From contig OZ234494.1 of assembly GCA_965153455.1 (NCBI GenBank), positions 10,912,001-10,976,000 on the forward strand: a stretch of DNA of 64,000 nucleotides, written 5' to 3'. Shown here piece after piece: positions 25,701 through 38,600 of this stretch (position 1 is the first letter of the stretch; each line of letters begins with the position of its first letter). This stretch comes from Sphagnum compactum. Taxonomy: Eukaryota; Bryophyta; Sphagnopsida; Sphagnales. Below the pieces are notes generated by a model. It was not told the DNA's origin. It saw nothing but the letters and a program-made list of their open reading frames with translations, and did not search any database. A program made the position numbers and the translations under genes.

Positions 25701-26924
25701 CACTTTCATCACATCCACACACACTAGGTCAGATGAGTTGGAATGAATGGATCTTTACCACCCAATAATAAATTGTTAAACAAGCAGTGTAGCACGTGAT
25801 GTTTAGTGCCTAGATAATGTAGGAAAATCAGTTCCATGGTATGTGGGGGTAGGCTTCCAAAAGAGAACAAACTTGTAGGGATAACTAACTAGTTACCCAA
25901 TTAACCTCTGGGACGGTGCCTTCTTGTTGTCATCAAAATCTCCAATTAACAAATCTTACAAACCGCAAACTTCCAATCTGTTTCCCTGCAGTGACAAAAA
26001 TGCATGGGAAGAGTACTATACTCCTAAGCGATTATAGGTATAGTGCACTTATGTGATAAGACTGATGAAGATATGTTGTATCCTAATAGATAGAACTGAG
26101 AAAGTTTCTTTCTCGGGTGAAGAAACTGTTAACAAATGAACGAGAAAGTTTCTTTTGGAGGTGCATAAACAGTTAGCAAATGAACCAGATGTACTAGGGT
26201 TAACTCATCCTTAAACCCTTAAATTGATGTAACAATCAAAATGTAACTACCTAAACATTCTTACCAAAATCATGGATGTGAGGTCCACCATTGCTTATAC
26301 TTCCATGGAAGTGTCACATGGGACCACTTGCATTCCATTTAGGTCCCAAAACTTTAGAGGAAATTCTCATTATTATTATGTGGATCATCATCTGCCTAAG
26401 TAGCTAGGCCAACTTTGAGTTTAATCCCAGGTAGTCCCTAGTATAGGGGTTTAGGTTTTAGGGGGCAATGCCTGACATTAGGGCATTACCTATGTAGCAT
26501 AACAACTGAGGAGCTCCATGGGTTGGAATCCATCAAGATCAATGGTCAGGGATGGCCACTACCAAAACACCCCCTTTCAAACTTCAAAAGAGGGGTGTGC
26601 CACATGTCTAGTACTATTCTTACATTCCGCTCATGCCAAGGACTTGCTCACTGACACTAAGTTCTACAATACCTAATTGTCATATGACAACCATCTTCAT
26701 TCAATTAAAACAAGGGGACCCACATGAACAGACAACTGGAATTAGAGGCTAAACACGAGCACTGGAAATAGCTGTAGTGCAAACCAACAATAGTTGAGAG
26801 CTTTCATTGTGCCAGACAACTAAAACATCCCAGAGGTAACCGCAAGCCTGACTCATCAATCTAGGGTTTTGCAAAACTATGTTTGTTTAGGGAGATGTAG
26901 TAGCACATGCGGGACTTCCACCAT
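22711..26924. other. Intergenic, no supported gene; small tandem duplications
   Basis: Open frames of 60-130 codons on both strands look random. A pure A run lies at about 22890-22904. Two-copy duplications were seen: about 24161-24205 (core AACTTARTCTCTGGAAAAG), 25011-25189 (about 88-bp unit with GCCCCAGTTTTGT and GTGACAATGAAAACAGTACA), and 26098-26185 (44-bp unit with GAGAAAGTTTCTTT and AGCAAATGAAC). Confidence 0.5.
25011..25189. repeat. Two-copy tandem repeat, about 88-bp unit
   Basis: Copies begin near 25011 and 25099. Both contain CCCCAGTTTTGTYGAAACAG, then AGTGACAATGAAAACAGTAC and AAAATCAAAAGAAARGTGAC. High identity suggests a recent duplication. Confidence 0.8.
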
Positions 26925-27065
26925 GCCCTGCTCGGAAGAAGGGCTGAGCCTGAATTTTGGTGCATGGTATGGCCCAGGATGGGAGTGTTGCTGAAATAAA
27001 GGGCCTAGGATGAGGTGGTAGCCAAGTCTGGGCTTGGGATGTACCCCACCCATGATCCTGACCCA
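26925..27065. repeat. Dispersed repeat family, copy C (short)
   Basis: Contains GGGCCTAGGATGAGGTGGTA followed by GCCAAGTCTGGGC. This corresponds to GGGCCTACGATGAGGGTGGT followed by AGCTAAGCGTGGCC near 41875. A looser relative (AGGGCCTGTGCGAGGTGGAG) lies near 41426. GC-richer than its surroundings. Confidence 0.55.
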
Positions 27066-30000
27066 TTGTAATGAGTATGATAACGGCGTAGGTTCATAGT
27101 TTAATCAAGTATGAGGTCATTTTCAGTTTCGTCTCACCCCAAATGATATGAGGGTAATCGATTGTAAATTACGAAATGATTAGTAATGAAGTCATATTTG
27201 TTTTTGTCTCAGGCCAAATGATGATTCTGCATATATTTAGTGTAAGTGTGAAGGTTGGGTTTTTTGATAAAGATACACAATTTTTTATGTAAGTGTGAAA
27301 GGTTAGGTTCTTTGATAAAGACATACATCTTTGATTGTCATTTTATACAAAATGAATTTCATATGTAGTTGACCAATAGTCCCAAAAAATTCATGAAAAT
27401 CACATTGCTCGAGCTTTATTGCTTATGAAGTTGTCATGCCCTCAACTTTTGTTGATGACATATTAATATAGGTCTATTTCTTGCTACTCCAACTAATAGT
27501 TCCATTTCCTAATATTAAAAAAATAACTTGATGTGAATCATTAAGCATCTATAATACCAACCTAATTTGCATCACAATATGCACATCTTTGTGTGTATTC
27601 ATAAATAGTATCATTGGAACATTGGCTTTAATAGGCATTCCTATCAGAATGCACTAAGCCATAATGTTTCTATCAACTTTCCTTTCTTTGCATTCATCTT
27701 GAAACACACCTCATCATAATTGTTCCTTTCAAAACATTGGTTACTATAGACCTAGTTATTGTAAATCCCCTTATGGAATGCACCTTGGCCCTAATTGTCG
27801 TGAACATCCCCATTGAAATGCACTTGGTCCATAATCACATATCAAACTTGTCTTCCATGACTACATCCATAATTGAATTTGTAGTATAGGACATCTATGG
27901 TTACATGCACCTACATGATTTCTTAGTCAAATAAAATGGCATCATATGTAAAACATCTAGTTGGATAGTTAGTGACATGTATATGACTATCAATTTTGCA
28001 ATTACATGAGAAATGTTAAGATAAAACAAGTGTGGCCATTGTATCAAATGGGTTAAGATATATGAGATAAGATATATTGTCAACCCATTTTTATGTGGAC
28101 ATGTAGTAATTGCAAATGTGTTCACAAGAGGCCACACTTCTTGTAGCATAGGTGGCACCGAACCTAACCAAAGGATAGGTAATTAGTTTAGCAAACTTAG
28201 ATTATGCCTAGGGTTAGGTAGCTTAGGTATCACCTAGGATAACTTAGGTCACCTAGGTTAAGTGTAAAACTAAATAGTTCAATTGTAGACCCACCAGACT
28301 AAGCTAAAAACAAACCTAGCTTAAGTTGCAAATATGAAGATTTAAATTCATCACCTCTATGACATGAAAAGTCAAGTGCTTAACAAATGAACCACATTTC
28401 TGTAAGATGTGGTCTTTTGTTAATTCACGTCATAAATGAATTATTTTTTAATTCTTTGTAAATTTATTTACATATGGAGGTAAATAAAGTTTATCATAAC
28501 TAAGTATAGTAACTTATCACAAGTAAGTAGGTAGCCTAGGTAGATATGAAGGTCGATAATAGGTAGGTAACTAATTTACATTATGTAACTTATGTAACTC
28601 ATGTATGTATCCTATCTAAGCAAGTAGGTGGGTTCATTCATGGTTGGGGTTCAAAATAAAAGAATAAAAACAAGCCAGGAGTTTTTTAAGGTTAGTTTTT
28701 ACAAACATTATTTACATGGAACAAATTTTAGTGAAAAAAATTAAATTGTCAAAAATAAGGTAATTCATATGGTGGTTGTGATTTTTCACATGCATACATA
28801 ATGCATCAATATTTTGGTTTACAAGCAAAAATGTAAAAAATGCCTAAAATGAGTTTCTATGGACAATCAAACATGTGCATGTTACAAATGGAGTTAGAAA
28901 TTTTTAACTTAATGAACATAAACAATTAGCCAAATGATATTTAAAAGGAGTCATTTCCCTTGTAGTCTTTTGGTTCAAAATGTTAAGCTTTAAAAATTTT
29001 GATATTATTTGTTATTTTCATCAAATTCATCCAATTAACATCTACTTGCATAAAGCAAAACATGTTAAATTTTTTATACAAAAATTTTCAAATCAATTGC
29101 ATGATTTTACACTTTCTTTTTAGTATTTTAATGAAATTAATTAGAAACTAATTGATACTCTTAGTCTAAGGGACTCAAAAAGACATTTACATAGTACGAT
29201 GTATTCAAAATATTTTAAAATATTTTTATTAATTAAAAAATAAATCACTTTATCCAATGGCATACAACAATCCACTACAATTATTATCATTTTAATAAAA
29301 CAAAAATCCAAATTAGATTTTAGAATTCTTCTTTAATATTACGTTTTTTTTTATAACCCCAATTGTGAATGAACCCAAGTAGTCTAACTTAACTACCTAC
29401 CAAACATACCTAGCCTTAGCATTCTAAAGAAACCTCTTACTTAAAGGTACTTTGGAGAAACATGACGTAAAGGTGAAAGCACACTTGAGGGAACTAGTTG
29501 GTTTGTCACAATTATAGTTTTTATGGATTGTAGATGAATTTAAAATGTAAAATGTCATATTCCACATTAACATTGTCAATTTTTCTAGCTATCCATGTTA
29601 TCCACTTTATTTGGAATCACATTAAATATTATGAATGAATTCTTATGATAAGAGTGGATTCATAGTGGACTTTTGAACCAATAACATTTTCATGTGCTCA
29701 TAAAGTAAAAACTTCACATGTGGATGCAAAAAGTATGCCATAATAGGGTCAAAGGTTTTTATTTAAATAAGACAACATCAAATGAAATGTTTAAAGTAAG
29801 ATGTATCGAAATTTTTTTTATAATTTTATTATGATTTTAAGATTTTAATATTGCGTTATCATGTCTTTTTAATCCAAATTTCATTCAAAATTCATGTTTG
29901 TACATGGAATTTTTACCAATTACATGTTTGGCAATGTACACACTTAGGGTTGCCCAAGTGCAAATATAATAAAGTGACCCATGACCAATTGCTTTGTCTT

Positions 30001-30850
30001 CTGTTTACCTTAAAATATTCCTAACATATTTTCTTAATATTTCAAAATTTTAAAGTTTTATACTATTATGTTAATGTTGACATTAAAAATTTCCCAAAAA
30101 TAAGTCATTTTCAAATCTTTTTATAATTATTTTGTTATTTTAAAAATTATTATAATTTTTAAAAAGAAAATTTGGGTATTTTATATTCATTATATTCATT
30201 TCAAAAAACTTCACATGTTCCCATAATATATGAAAAAAATATTGTATAAATACACCAAATATTTTCAATGTTTTTTTTTTTACCATTTAAAAACATGTAA
30301 AAGTAACCACTAATTGTTCTTAGAATGGGTCATTTTAAATATTGCATCTACATCTACCCATATTTTTGAATGAAAATCTAGGGAAATGTACATTGGATGC
30401 ATAAGTTGGTAATTATCAAAATCTAAGAATTTTAAGTGGTCTTCAAAAATGGAAGTTCTCACAATGCCAAAAGTGAACCACCTAACCATGCTTTCATGTA
30501 ATAACTCAAAGTAGCTAGGTTAGGCTACCTCTAAGTATGTAGAAAGAAATGTTCATAATTTATATGGTGACAAAAATTATCAATTGATGAAAAAACTACA
30601 CAATATTGGTAATGGATTTGGTTTTTCAATGTGGAAGTAAGGACCTTCAAATCCTCATACTTGCAACCTAAATGTTTATGCTTAACTAGGCTATTTTATT
30701 TAAGCTAACTAAGTAGGTTATGTTAGGCTATGTAGCCTAGGCTAGATATCCTTGGCTAGGTTTTTAACCTAGTGTAAGTTGTTTAGAAAGTAGCCTAAAG
30801 TAGCCTAGTAACATGGAGTGGCCTAGTAATAGTTTAGTAGCGTAGGTGAA
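27066..30850. other. AT-rich repeat desert with AGGTA/TACCT-rich blocks
   Basis: No gene. Blocks rich in TAGGTA, CCTAGG and AGCCTAG occur at about 28140-28640 and 30480-30840. They flank about 1.8 kb of AT-rich sequence. Similar blocks occur inside both CACTA elements described further right, so this may be an old, degraded element of the same family. Ends could not be defined. Confidence 0.4.
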
Positions 30851-31427
30851 CACTATGCCAAAACATTGCTTTTGTTACTTTATCCATGAGTAGAAATGTA
30901 ATTGTAAACGCCTAAACAACTACATGACTATGTAGTCAAATGAAACATGTCACTTTTATCATGTGGCATAGTTTGTCCATAGTCATAAATGCCATTTCCA
31001 CATCCAAAAATACAACTACAATCATGACCTTTGGATATGGTATCCTCTAATCAGTTAGCCTAGACCATTGGATCTAATAAAAAAAACCATGGATAATTTT
31101 TTTTTCACTAATGAAGTCTAGCCATGTGGTGGAGTCAGTCCCACATGCCACATGCCTAATTCATGTTTTGCCATGTTTCATAAAACTATTGGATGAAATT
31201 TAAAGCTTTGGGTCCTTGCTTGGATTGCCACTTTTATTATGGTAATAACGATTACAATTGTGAAGGACACAATCATGAATGTTATTTGCAACTATTACAA
31301 CAAAATCTACTAGTGGTAAAAATATCAAATTTGAATTAACTATATAACCATGGAGTCAAATGTGTTTCAAATGATTACAAATGTAGTTGTTTCCATAGTT
31401 TTAAATCTCACTTTTTGGTGTAATGTG
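30851..31427. mobile_element. Possible decayed CACTA-like MITE
   Basis: Begins CACTATGCCAAAACATTG with internal GACTATGTAGTCA. It ends ...CACTTTTTGGTGTAATGTG, whose reverse complement starts CACATTACACCAAAAAGTG. Terminal similarity is imperfect and the flanking triplets (GAA, ATA) do not match, so this is tentative. Confidence 0.25.
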
Positions 31428-34400
31428 ATACATGACAAAAATAAAAATGAATTCAAAAAATAAGAACAAAAGCCTTAACAAACATTGGCTATAAACTATG
31501 ATTTTACCATTTTAGTGTTAAAATATAAACTTATAACATCTCCATTTTACATTGGTATGGAAGCCCTACAAAACCCAAGTGATCAAGAGCTTATTGGCTT
31601 GAATTTGGGCAAGGTCACTTTCAAGGTCGGCATTCCCCACACGTATCAAATAGACCACAACATGCCTCCTCTTTGAAAGCCTTTGAAAAGCTTAAAGACA
31701 ATAGTGCATATCCATGAAAGGTGACAAATTTTTGTTCATAGATCACATGAATATTGAAATCTCACAAGTTGATAAACTTTTGAAAATGGAAGCCAATTTG
31801 TGCAAAATAGTTTTGTAGTCCTTTTATCCTTTTGGAAATCACAAAATTGGTCGTGTAAGTTTTATGGCCAAAATGCCAACAAGCAAGCACATGACAAAGT
31901 TCATAACCCATGTTTATTTTTGTTTTCTTATTTTTGTCCTTTCACACATTGGATTTCAAGTCACATTTTTTTTCCATGATGTTTAGTCACTTTTTTTTTA
32001 ATTTAACAAATAACTACAAATGACATGCATTTTGGTTTGAAGCATTAGACCCATGTGTAGAACCATGATGTGTTTTCTTTCAAGCTTAAGACATGCCCAA
32101 GCAAAAGAAGGGTGAGGGGAGGAAGAGGGAGCTTGATAAGGTGGAGCTTGAGCTTCATAGAAATAAGAGCTCAAGATTGGCAATGTTGTACACAAGGGAT
32201 TTTAGAAGCTTTGTACATGACAATTTTGGTTGCCATGTGAAATCAACATCAAAAGGGGTTGAGAGGGGTATGGAGATCCCATGCTTGCAACAAACCGTAT
32301 TGTTGGATGATCCAAGGTTCCTAAAAACAAATCTAGTTGGAAATCAACAATGGAGTTCATTGAAAAGCTTCATAATTCTTCATAGATATTTTTTGGGTTG
32401 CTTGATTGAGGAAAATAAAAAGGGAATGAATTTGAAATTAACATAAATGATGCAAACTCATGCATGAACCAAGATTTTTTTTCACCCAAACTGCTAGGCT
32501 TTTTTACAACAATAATATTTTGGGTGTCATTGCCAGGTTGAAGAGCTTCAATTAACAGGGTTGATTTTTCTTGGTTGATGTAATTGCACTACAATGGGCC
32601 TACATTAGCAATTTCATCCCCAACACCATCATATTGTTGACGAAGGGATGATGTTTAACGTGTTGTAGATGAATTTTTTTTTTATAGAATGTCTTATGTG
32701 TCAAAAATGAAACACTCTAACTTGCAACCATCCCATAATATACCCATTAGAAATGTGGTTTTGGTAAACATTCTCATTTGAATGTAATTGGCCCCAAAGT
32801 TGGCTTAGGGAAATTATTCTTTGTATTTGTTGGATACCACTTATGTTCAAAGGATATTATTTTGTTACCTATTTATAAATGAAATGAATACTTACATATA
32901 CCCCTTATTTATCAATAAATGTGATAAGTTTTGGTTATTGAAAATTATTTAGGTTTATTTAGTATGAGTGCACTGCACTCATTTTAGATTTTTAAAGATT
33001 TTTTGTAATTTTGGTTGGAAAGGTATTTCAAAGAAAAAATAAATTGGAAGGAAAAAAATTAAAATTATGGAGCATGTGTTGTAACATATAATTTCAAGTA
33101 GAGTTTATATAAATATTGACAATTTTTTCATATTTTTAATTCTCCTTGTTATTTCATAAATTTTTAGTAAATTTATTTCCTTTTTAAAATTGATATTGTT
33201 TGTAAATAAATGTAAGTAACCTGCATGAGAAAATTGGTAGATGCCCCTTTCGGGACACACCTAGCCCTATCTATGGTAGATGGTCCCATTGGAACACACT
33301 TAACCAATAATAATCTTCTCAATACATCTTTTGAAATATAGGCTAAAATCAACTATGATTTTTAAATAACAAAAAGTCCATTTCATTACAATCTAATGAG
33401 GTTGCCCATGATTAACAATAAATCTCACAATCCCCACTACTTGAACAATATCGAGTTCTATGCATACCATTGCATACTTGAGACTTCCAATAACATTACA
33501 AAATGGGATAGTTTGCATTTCTTCCAAATATGCATCATTTGGAGGATTCATATCTTTCGGAAGTTTGCAATTGGTAACAAAATGGTAGACTCACATTGGT
33601 TTACTTTCAACCATATTGAAGTGGCCTCAATGTACTTCTATATAGTTGCTTTGGCTGAACTATATAAGAATACACTTGTCAAACGTAATTTCCTTGTATC
33701 CCAAAATAATATTGAACCTCACCTAGATACACCATATCAAATTTTCCCATAAACTTTTCACGTACCATGTGGAAAATAATAATAATGAAGCACCACTCAT
33801 GCAATCATAACTCATAACAAAGGATTCACTAACAAGAGATGTGGCCTAATACAAGTATAGGAATTTCACTAATATTTGGATGAATTTGTCACAAATTTAC
33901 TAGATTGAAAAATTCATAAATTCAGGATGCCCCTTAGTAAACAATGATGGGTTTGAAAATACTACAAACAAGTGAATTCACTAACACATGGTTGAATAAG
34001 AAATTTATGAGTGGCAATGGAATTGGGTTATATTTTTATGTCATTTGATTATTATTATGATGATACTACTTTTATTTTTATTTTTATTAAAACATATGAT
34101 CCATATATGGTCAATGTATCCAATGAAGCAACCCAATGTCTTTGTCAACAATCTAATACATATAATAATGATAAAATGTGTCAAAGATTGAATTCATGTC
34201 TATAGTAAATTGTTTTACAAATCCCAACCTTAATATGTATTTTCTTTTTCAATACTTTGCTAAAATGAAACAAATGAAAATTTCATTATTGAAGTTTAAT
34301 TTTCAAAGGTTTTCACATGTATAAGTAAAAAAAGTACCAAATTTCAAACCATTTGAAAGAAAACAAATATGAATATCATTGTTTAATAACAATTCATGAG

Positions 34401-34878
34401 AACACATTTATTCATGAAAAAAATGATTTCATGAAAATATTTGTAAATCTAAGCCCTTTTAGAACATGAGCTTAGAAAAATTTTATTTTGTTTATTCAAA
34501 ATGTAAATATTTTAATTTGCAACATTTAAACCATTTATTCTAGTTAATATTCTAATGTATGTTATTTTTAATATTTTATTTTACAATATATTATGTCATA
34601 TTGAAATTGGATACATTAGTTACTACATGCAAATGATATGTAATTTGTTAAATATAATGTATCACAATATAGTAACATTATGTCCTAATGAAAGTTTCAT
34701 TTTATTAAAGGGTCCTTCAAGGACATTCCTCTTTGAATTTTAAAAATATGTGAGCAAAAATATAAAGTGCCATATGTTGATTTTTGGGTAAGTTTTATAA
34801 TTTAATTAATTTCATAATAATTGGTTTATGTTTTTTAATCAATTTATAATTAACATAGTGTATGTGTTAGTCCTTAAC

Positions 34879-34880
<2 letters not shown>

Positions 34881-34926
<46 letters not shown>
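34881..34926. repeat. (TA)n microsatellite
   Basis: About 46 bases of uninterrupted TA dinucleotide, followed by ATATGTATTATA. Confidence 0.95.
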
Positions 34927-34930
<4 letters not shown>

Positions 34931-37167
34931 GTATTATAGATTTTAAGCATTAATTGGTAGTAGGTTAGTAAGTGAACATATTTTAATTCCCTACTAAAAT
35001 ATTTCTATCCATCCTTGAAGTTAATAGTAACAAAATGAGGCTTGTCATGTTTTCTTTCTTGGAAGCTTGATTGGGTGGGGTTTGGCCTTTGGGCTTGGGG
35101 GTGGGCCCCGGGGCACCATTTGTGTATTTTACAAAAGGTAAAAAATGGGTTAGTAGGAGCCATTTCGAGTGTAACCAATCTTTTTTGGACATATTTACAA
35201 TAGTCATAAACTAAAATAATGCTGAAATTTTATGTTGGATTTGTATGCTCATCTTTTTAATATATGGATATAACATTACGAAAAGTTTGAAAGTAATTCA
35301 ATAAATATTAAATGTCTTTCGGCATGTTCTGAACTTGTAACCAATGTTTTTTGTGCCTTGAAAGCATAATGAAATTATGTTAAAAAACATTATCACAACA
35401 TGATTTAGGAAACATTGGTGGCTCTTTTTACCCCATATTTACTCAAAACACTTATGGTAAATGGGTATGATTTGGTAGCCTATGAAATAATGGAATATTT
35501 TAATTATATTTTAGACTATATTTAAAGTATATTCTTATATTGAATTATACGCACTTCATTTACATTTAATTTAATTATAAAATATATTTATTTATAATTA
35601 AGTTGCACCTTAAATGATTTTGGACGTTGTTTGGAATAAATTGCAAGTGACTTCCCGAAGCCTTTAGGATGCCCTCTTCACACATTAAAAAATGGCTAAA
35701 TATCCTATTTTTTATGAAACCCTGTTTCCATCTAGATGGATTTGTGCTCGATCAACACAGCATTGGGAAAAACATTCTTCTAGTGCATCCAATTGAAAAT
35801 AAAACAATTTGAAAAACAATTAATTGAAATTGTTGTTGTATAGACCCACTTAATTTTTAAAAAATACTAGATCAAATCTTATAGATGTTTAGGGTTAAAA
35901 GTTGTATGTTTTTGGTTTAATTTTTCAACATTAATAGTTTGTCATTATTGAGTTTTAAGTGATTTTTATTTTTAAATTAATTAAAACTATTTTAAAATGG
36001 TTTTCCACTAACAAATTTAAAATTAACCCACTTCTCCTTGAATGGTAGCAGATGGGTTGGTAAAACTACTTAGTGAAATAACTAAGTGGGATATATGGAA
36101 TTCTACAAGTTAAATTTCTGTATTCTTCTACCAAATATTACAGAAAATGCAAGTGAGCATGCTATAAAGAAAAGAAGCAATTGAAAATAATCAAGAGCCT
36201 TAGCCTTCCAAATAGGAGTTTTGTAATGTTGAAAAGCTACAAATGTCTTCTAATGAATAAAAATTTTGATTTTATAATCTATGCAAAATATTCATAGACT
36301 CCACAAATGTAAAATTGTGACATCTTATCTTTTAATTCAATTGCAAAGTATCCTAGTCAAGAAGATTAAAAGGTCAACAAAACTTCTTGAAAACATAATC
36401 TAATGAACTATCAAAATATATAATCTTTTCAAAAAATAAACATTTCTTTAAAGGGAACAAACTACAAAGAGAGTTGCTACCTCTTGTTTCAACTATTGCT
36501 CTTCCAAAATTGCCTAAGAAAGTTCGAAAACTTGTAGATCTCTACTTTTCCAAATTAGGGGTTTATATACCCTTGTTGCAATAAGTGTCATCCATCTTGA
36601 AAGGCAATTGAAATGTAATTAGTAGACATAATGCCAACCAAAATATTTGATTGGTAGTTTTGCCAAAGTTTCAATAACCTTTCAAGAGGTCACCACTCTA
36701 AAGTCTAGAGTTGTCAACTGATAAAAGATCTAAAATTTGCAATTTTGGCAATCTAATCATTATCAAAGTTTTAAAAGCTCAAATTTTAAAAAGTTTTTCC
36801 TCCTAAACATGGGTACCTCATAAGAGGTTTAACATACTTGGGCCAATGGCACAAGGGCCTATTAATCTATAGTTAAAATGGATAAACATACGTTTACTAT
36901 GACCTACATAAACATTTGACAATGTCACACAATAGAAAAATAATGTGCCATATAATTAATTTGGAATTAAATTAGACATAAAGATGCAAATTAGGAGTTG
37001 GGTGTTAAAGGTTAGAAATTAGAATGGTTTTTTATATTGAATAAATTGAAATAATGCAATACTTTGAGGTTGTGTGTCAATACATGACATTTGACATCCA
37101 TGGTGATACATAGGAAATTTTTTGAAATGAAAAAATAGGTGATTTGAAGAACATATGAAAGGAAGGC

Positions 37168-37184
37168 GGGGGGGGGGGGGGGGG
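37168..37184. repeat. Poly-G run of 17
   Basis: Seventeen consecutive G on the plus strand within AT-rich sequence. Length is likely to be uncertain in any assembly. Confidence 0.9.
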
Positions 37185-38600
37185 AATCAAATCAGTGTCA
37201 CCAAACAAACCCTTAATATAAGTTTTGATAAAAGGTGTGGCATTTGCCTTAAGTTGGAATATACTCCTTCATTTGTTGTGCTATTGTTTTTCATAGACCA
37301 AAAATGCCCTAACTTGTTTTTCTCAAATTTTTATTCGTAAATTTTGGATAGCAAATGAGAATAAGATTTTTGACCCTTGTGTTTGCTCCTTCTGCTATGA
37401 CCTATTTCAATTGGGTGTTTGCAAAGCTTAAAAACTTGTCTACAAAAGGCAAAAAAAATAGTGGATAACAATTCGTGACTTCACATTCATTTGAAACCAA
37501 TTTTTTTTAATAATGCTGCTACAACCTTACTTAGATGGGATAAAACAACAAAGTACAATGATGATCAAGCAAATTATGTAGGTACTTAGTTGAATAAGGA
37601 ACTCTCTAGAAGATGCAAGCTTAACAAGCCAATTTCTTTATCTAACAAGGCTCAAACATAGGTCTTCAACCTTGATTAAAATTAGTTTTTGGCTCACCAG
37701 GTTTCCACACACTATCTCATTTGGCACAACTACACACTAAACTTGGTCTTTTTCAGGTCTTGATCTTTTTCTCTTTTTTTTTTGGCAATGAATTTTGCCC
37801 ATTTGTCAAAACAAAATATTGACTTTTGCCCTTTGACATGTAACCAAATCTTGTAACGTTTCATCTTTTGAAATGATGTAAAAAGGAATAGGACATCCGG
37901 AGGATATGAAGAGTTGAAAATTCTATGGTACATTGGAGTTGGTAAAGGGGGTGCTTTAGGTTCCATTACAAATCATTTTTTTTTTGGATGATGGTTTCAC
38001 ATTGACAATTTCACATTGGAACCCTTTCATATTTTCTTTTTCATATATCACCTTTAAATTATCACATGTGGAAATTGAATGTATTTGTCTTTGCAAGCAA
38101 CCATAACACATATTTGAATTCAATTTAGGTCACTTCAAATTAAATAAATGGTTAATCCTTTTCAAAAGTTGAACTCTTTGAGATTGATATGGTTTTATGA
38201 GTTTCTTGGTGTAATTGATATAATTTATTCTTTTAAAACTCAGTAGGTGAAAACTGAATTTCATGTTACAAAAGTAATGGAAGTGAAAATGATTTCATGA
38301 AAAATTTAGATGATCATGGAACTTTGCTTTGATGTTGTATGATTCAGGGAACAAATGAAACTAGATTAATATTTTGAGCTTATGTGAGTGTGATTGTGTC
38401 ACTAATAATGTGGAGCAACATGGAGCCCAAGTTGTTGGTAGACAGCAACTTCGGAGTTTTTAGACAAAAACCATATATATACAAAATGGAAGTCCTAAAT
38501 GGGTTGATGCTACACCTTATACGTTGTATACATATGGAATTTACATCTGATATGTATGATATGCTGAGAAATTAAAAAATGTGAACCCACATATGGCACA

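Larger units (their letters stand above)
31428..38600. other. AT-rich region, no gene supported
   Basis: Very AT-rich with many homopolymer runs. The longest frames are 32093-32446 (+, 117 codons, Lys/Arg-rich start) and 33396-33752 (+, 118 codons). Neither has a recognised domain or flanking exons; both could be transposon debris. Simple repeats at 34881 and 37168 are listed separately. Confidence 0.45.

Noticed and set aside
32093-32446. 117-codon plus-strand frame as a gene
   Set aside because: No domain, no exons around it, embedded in AT-rich repeat DNA; could be transposon debris.
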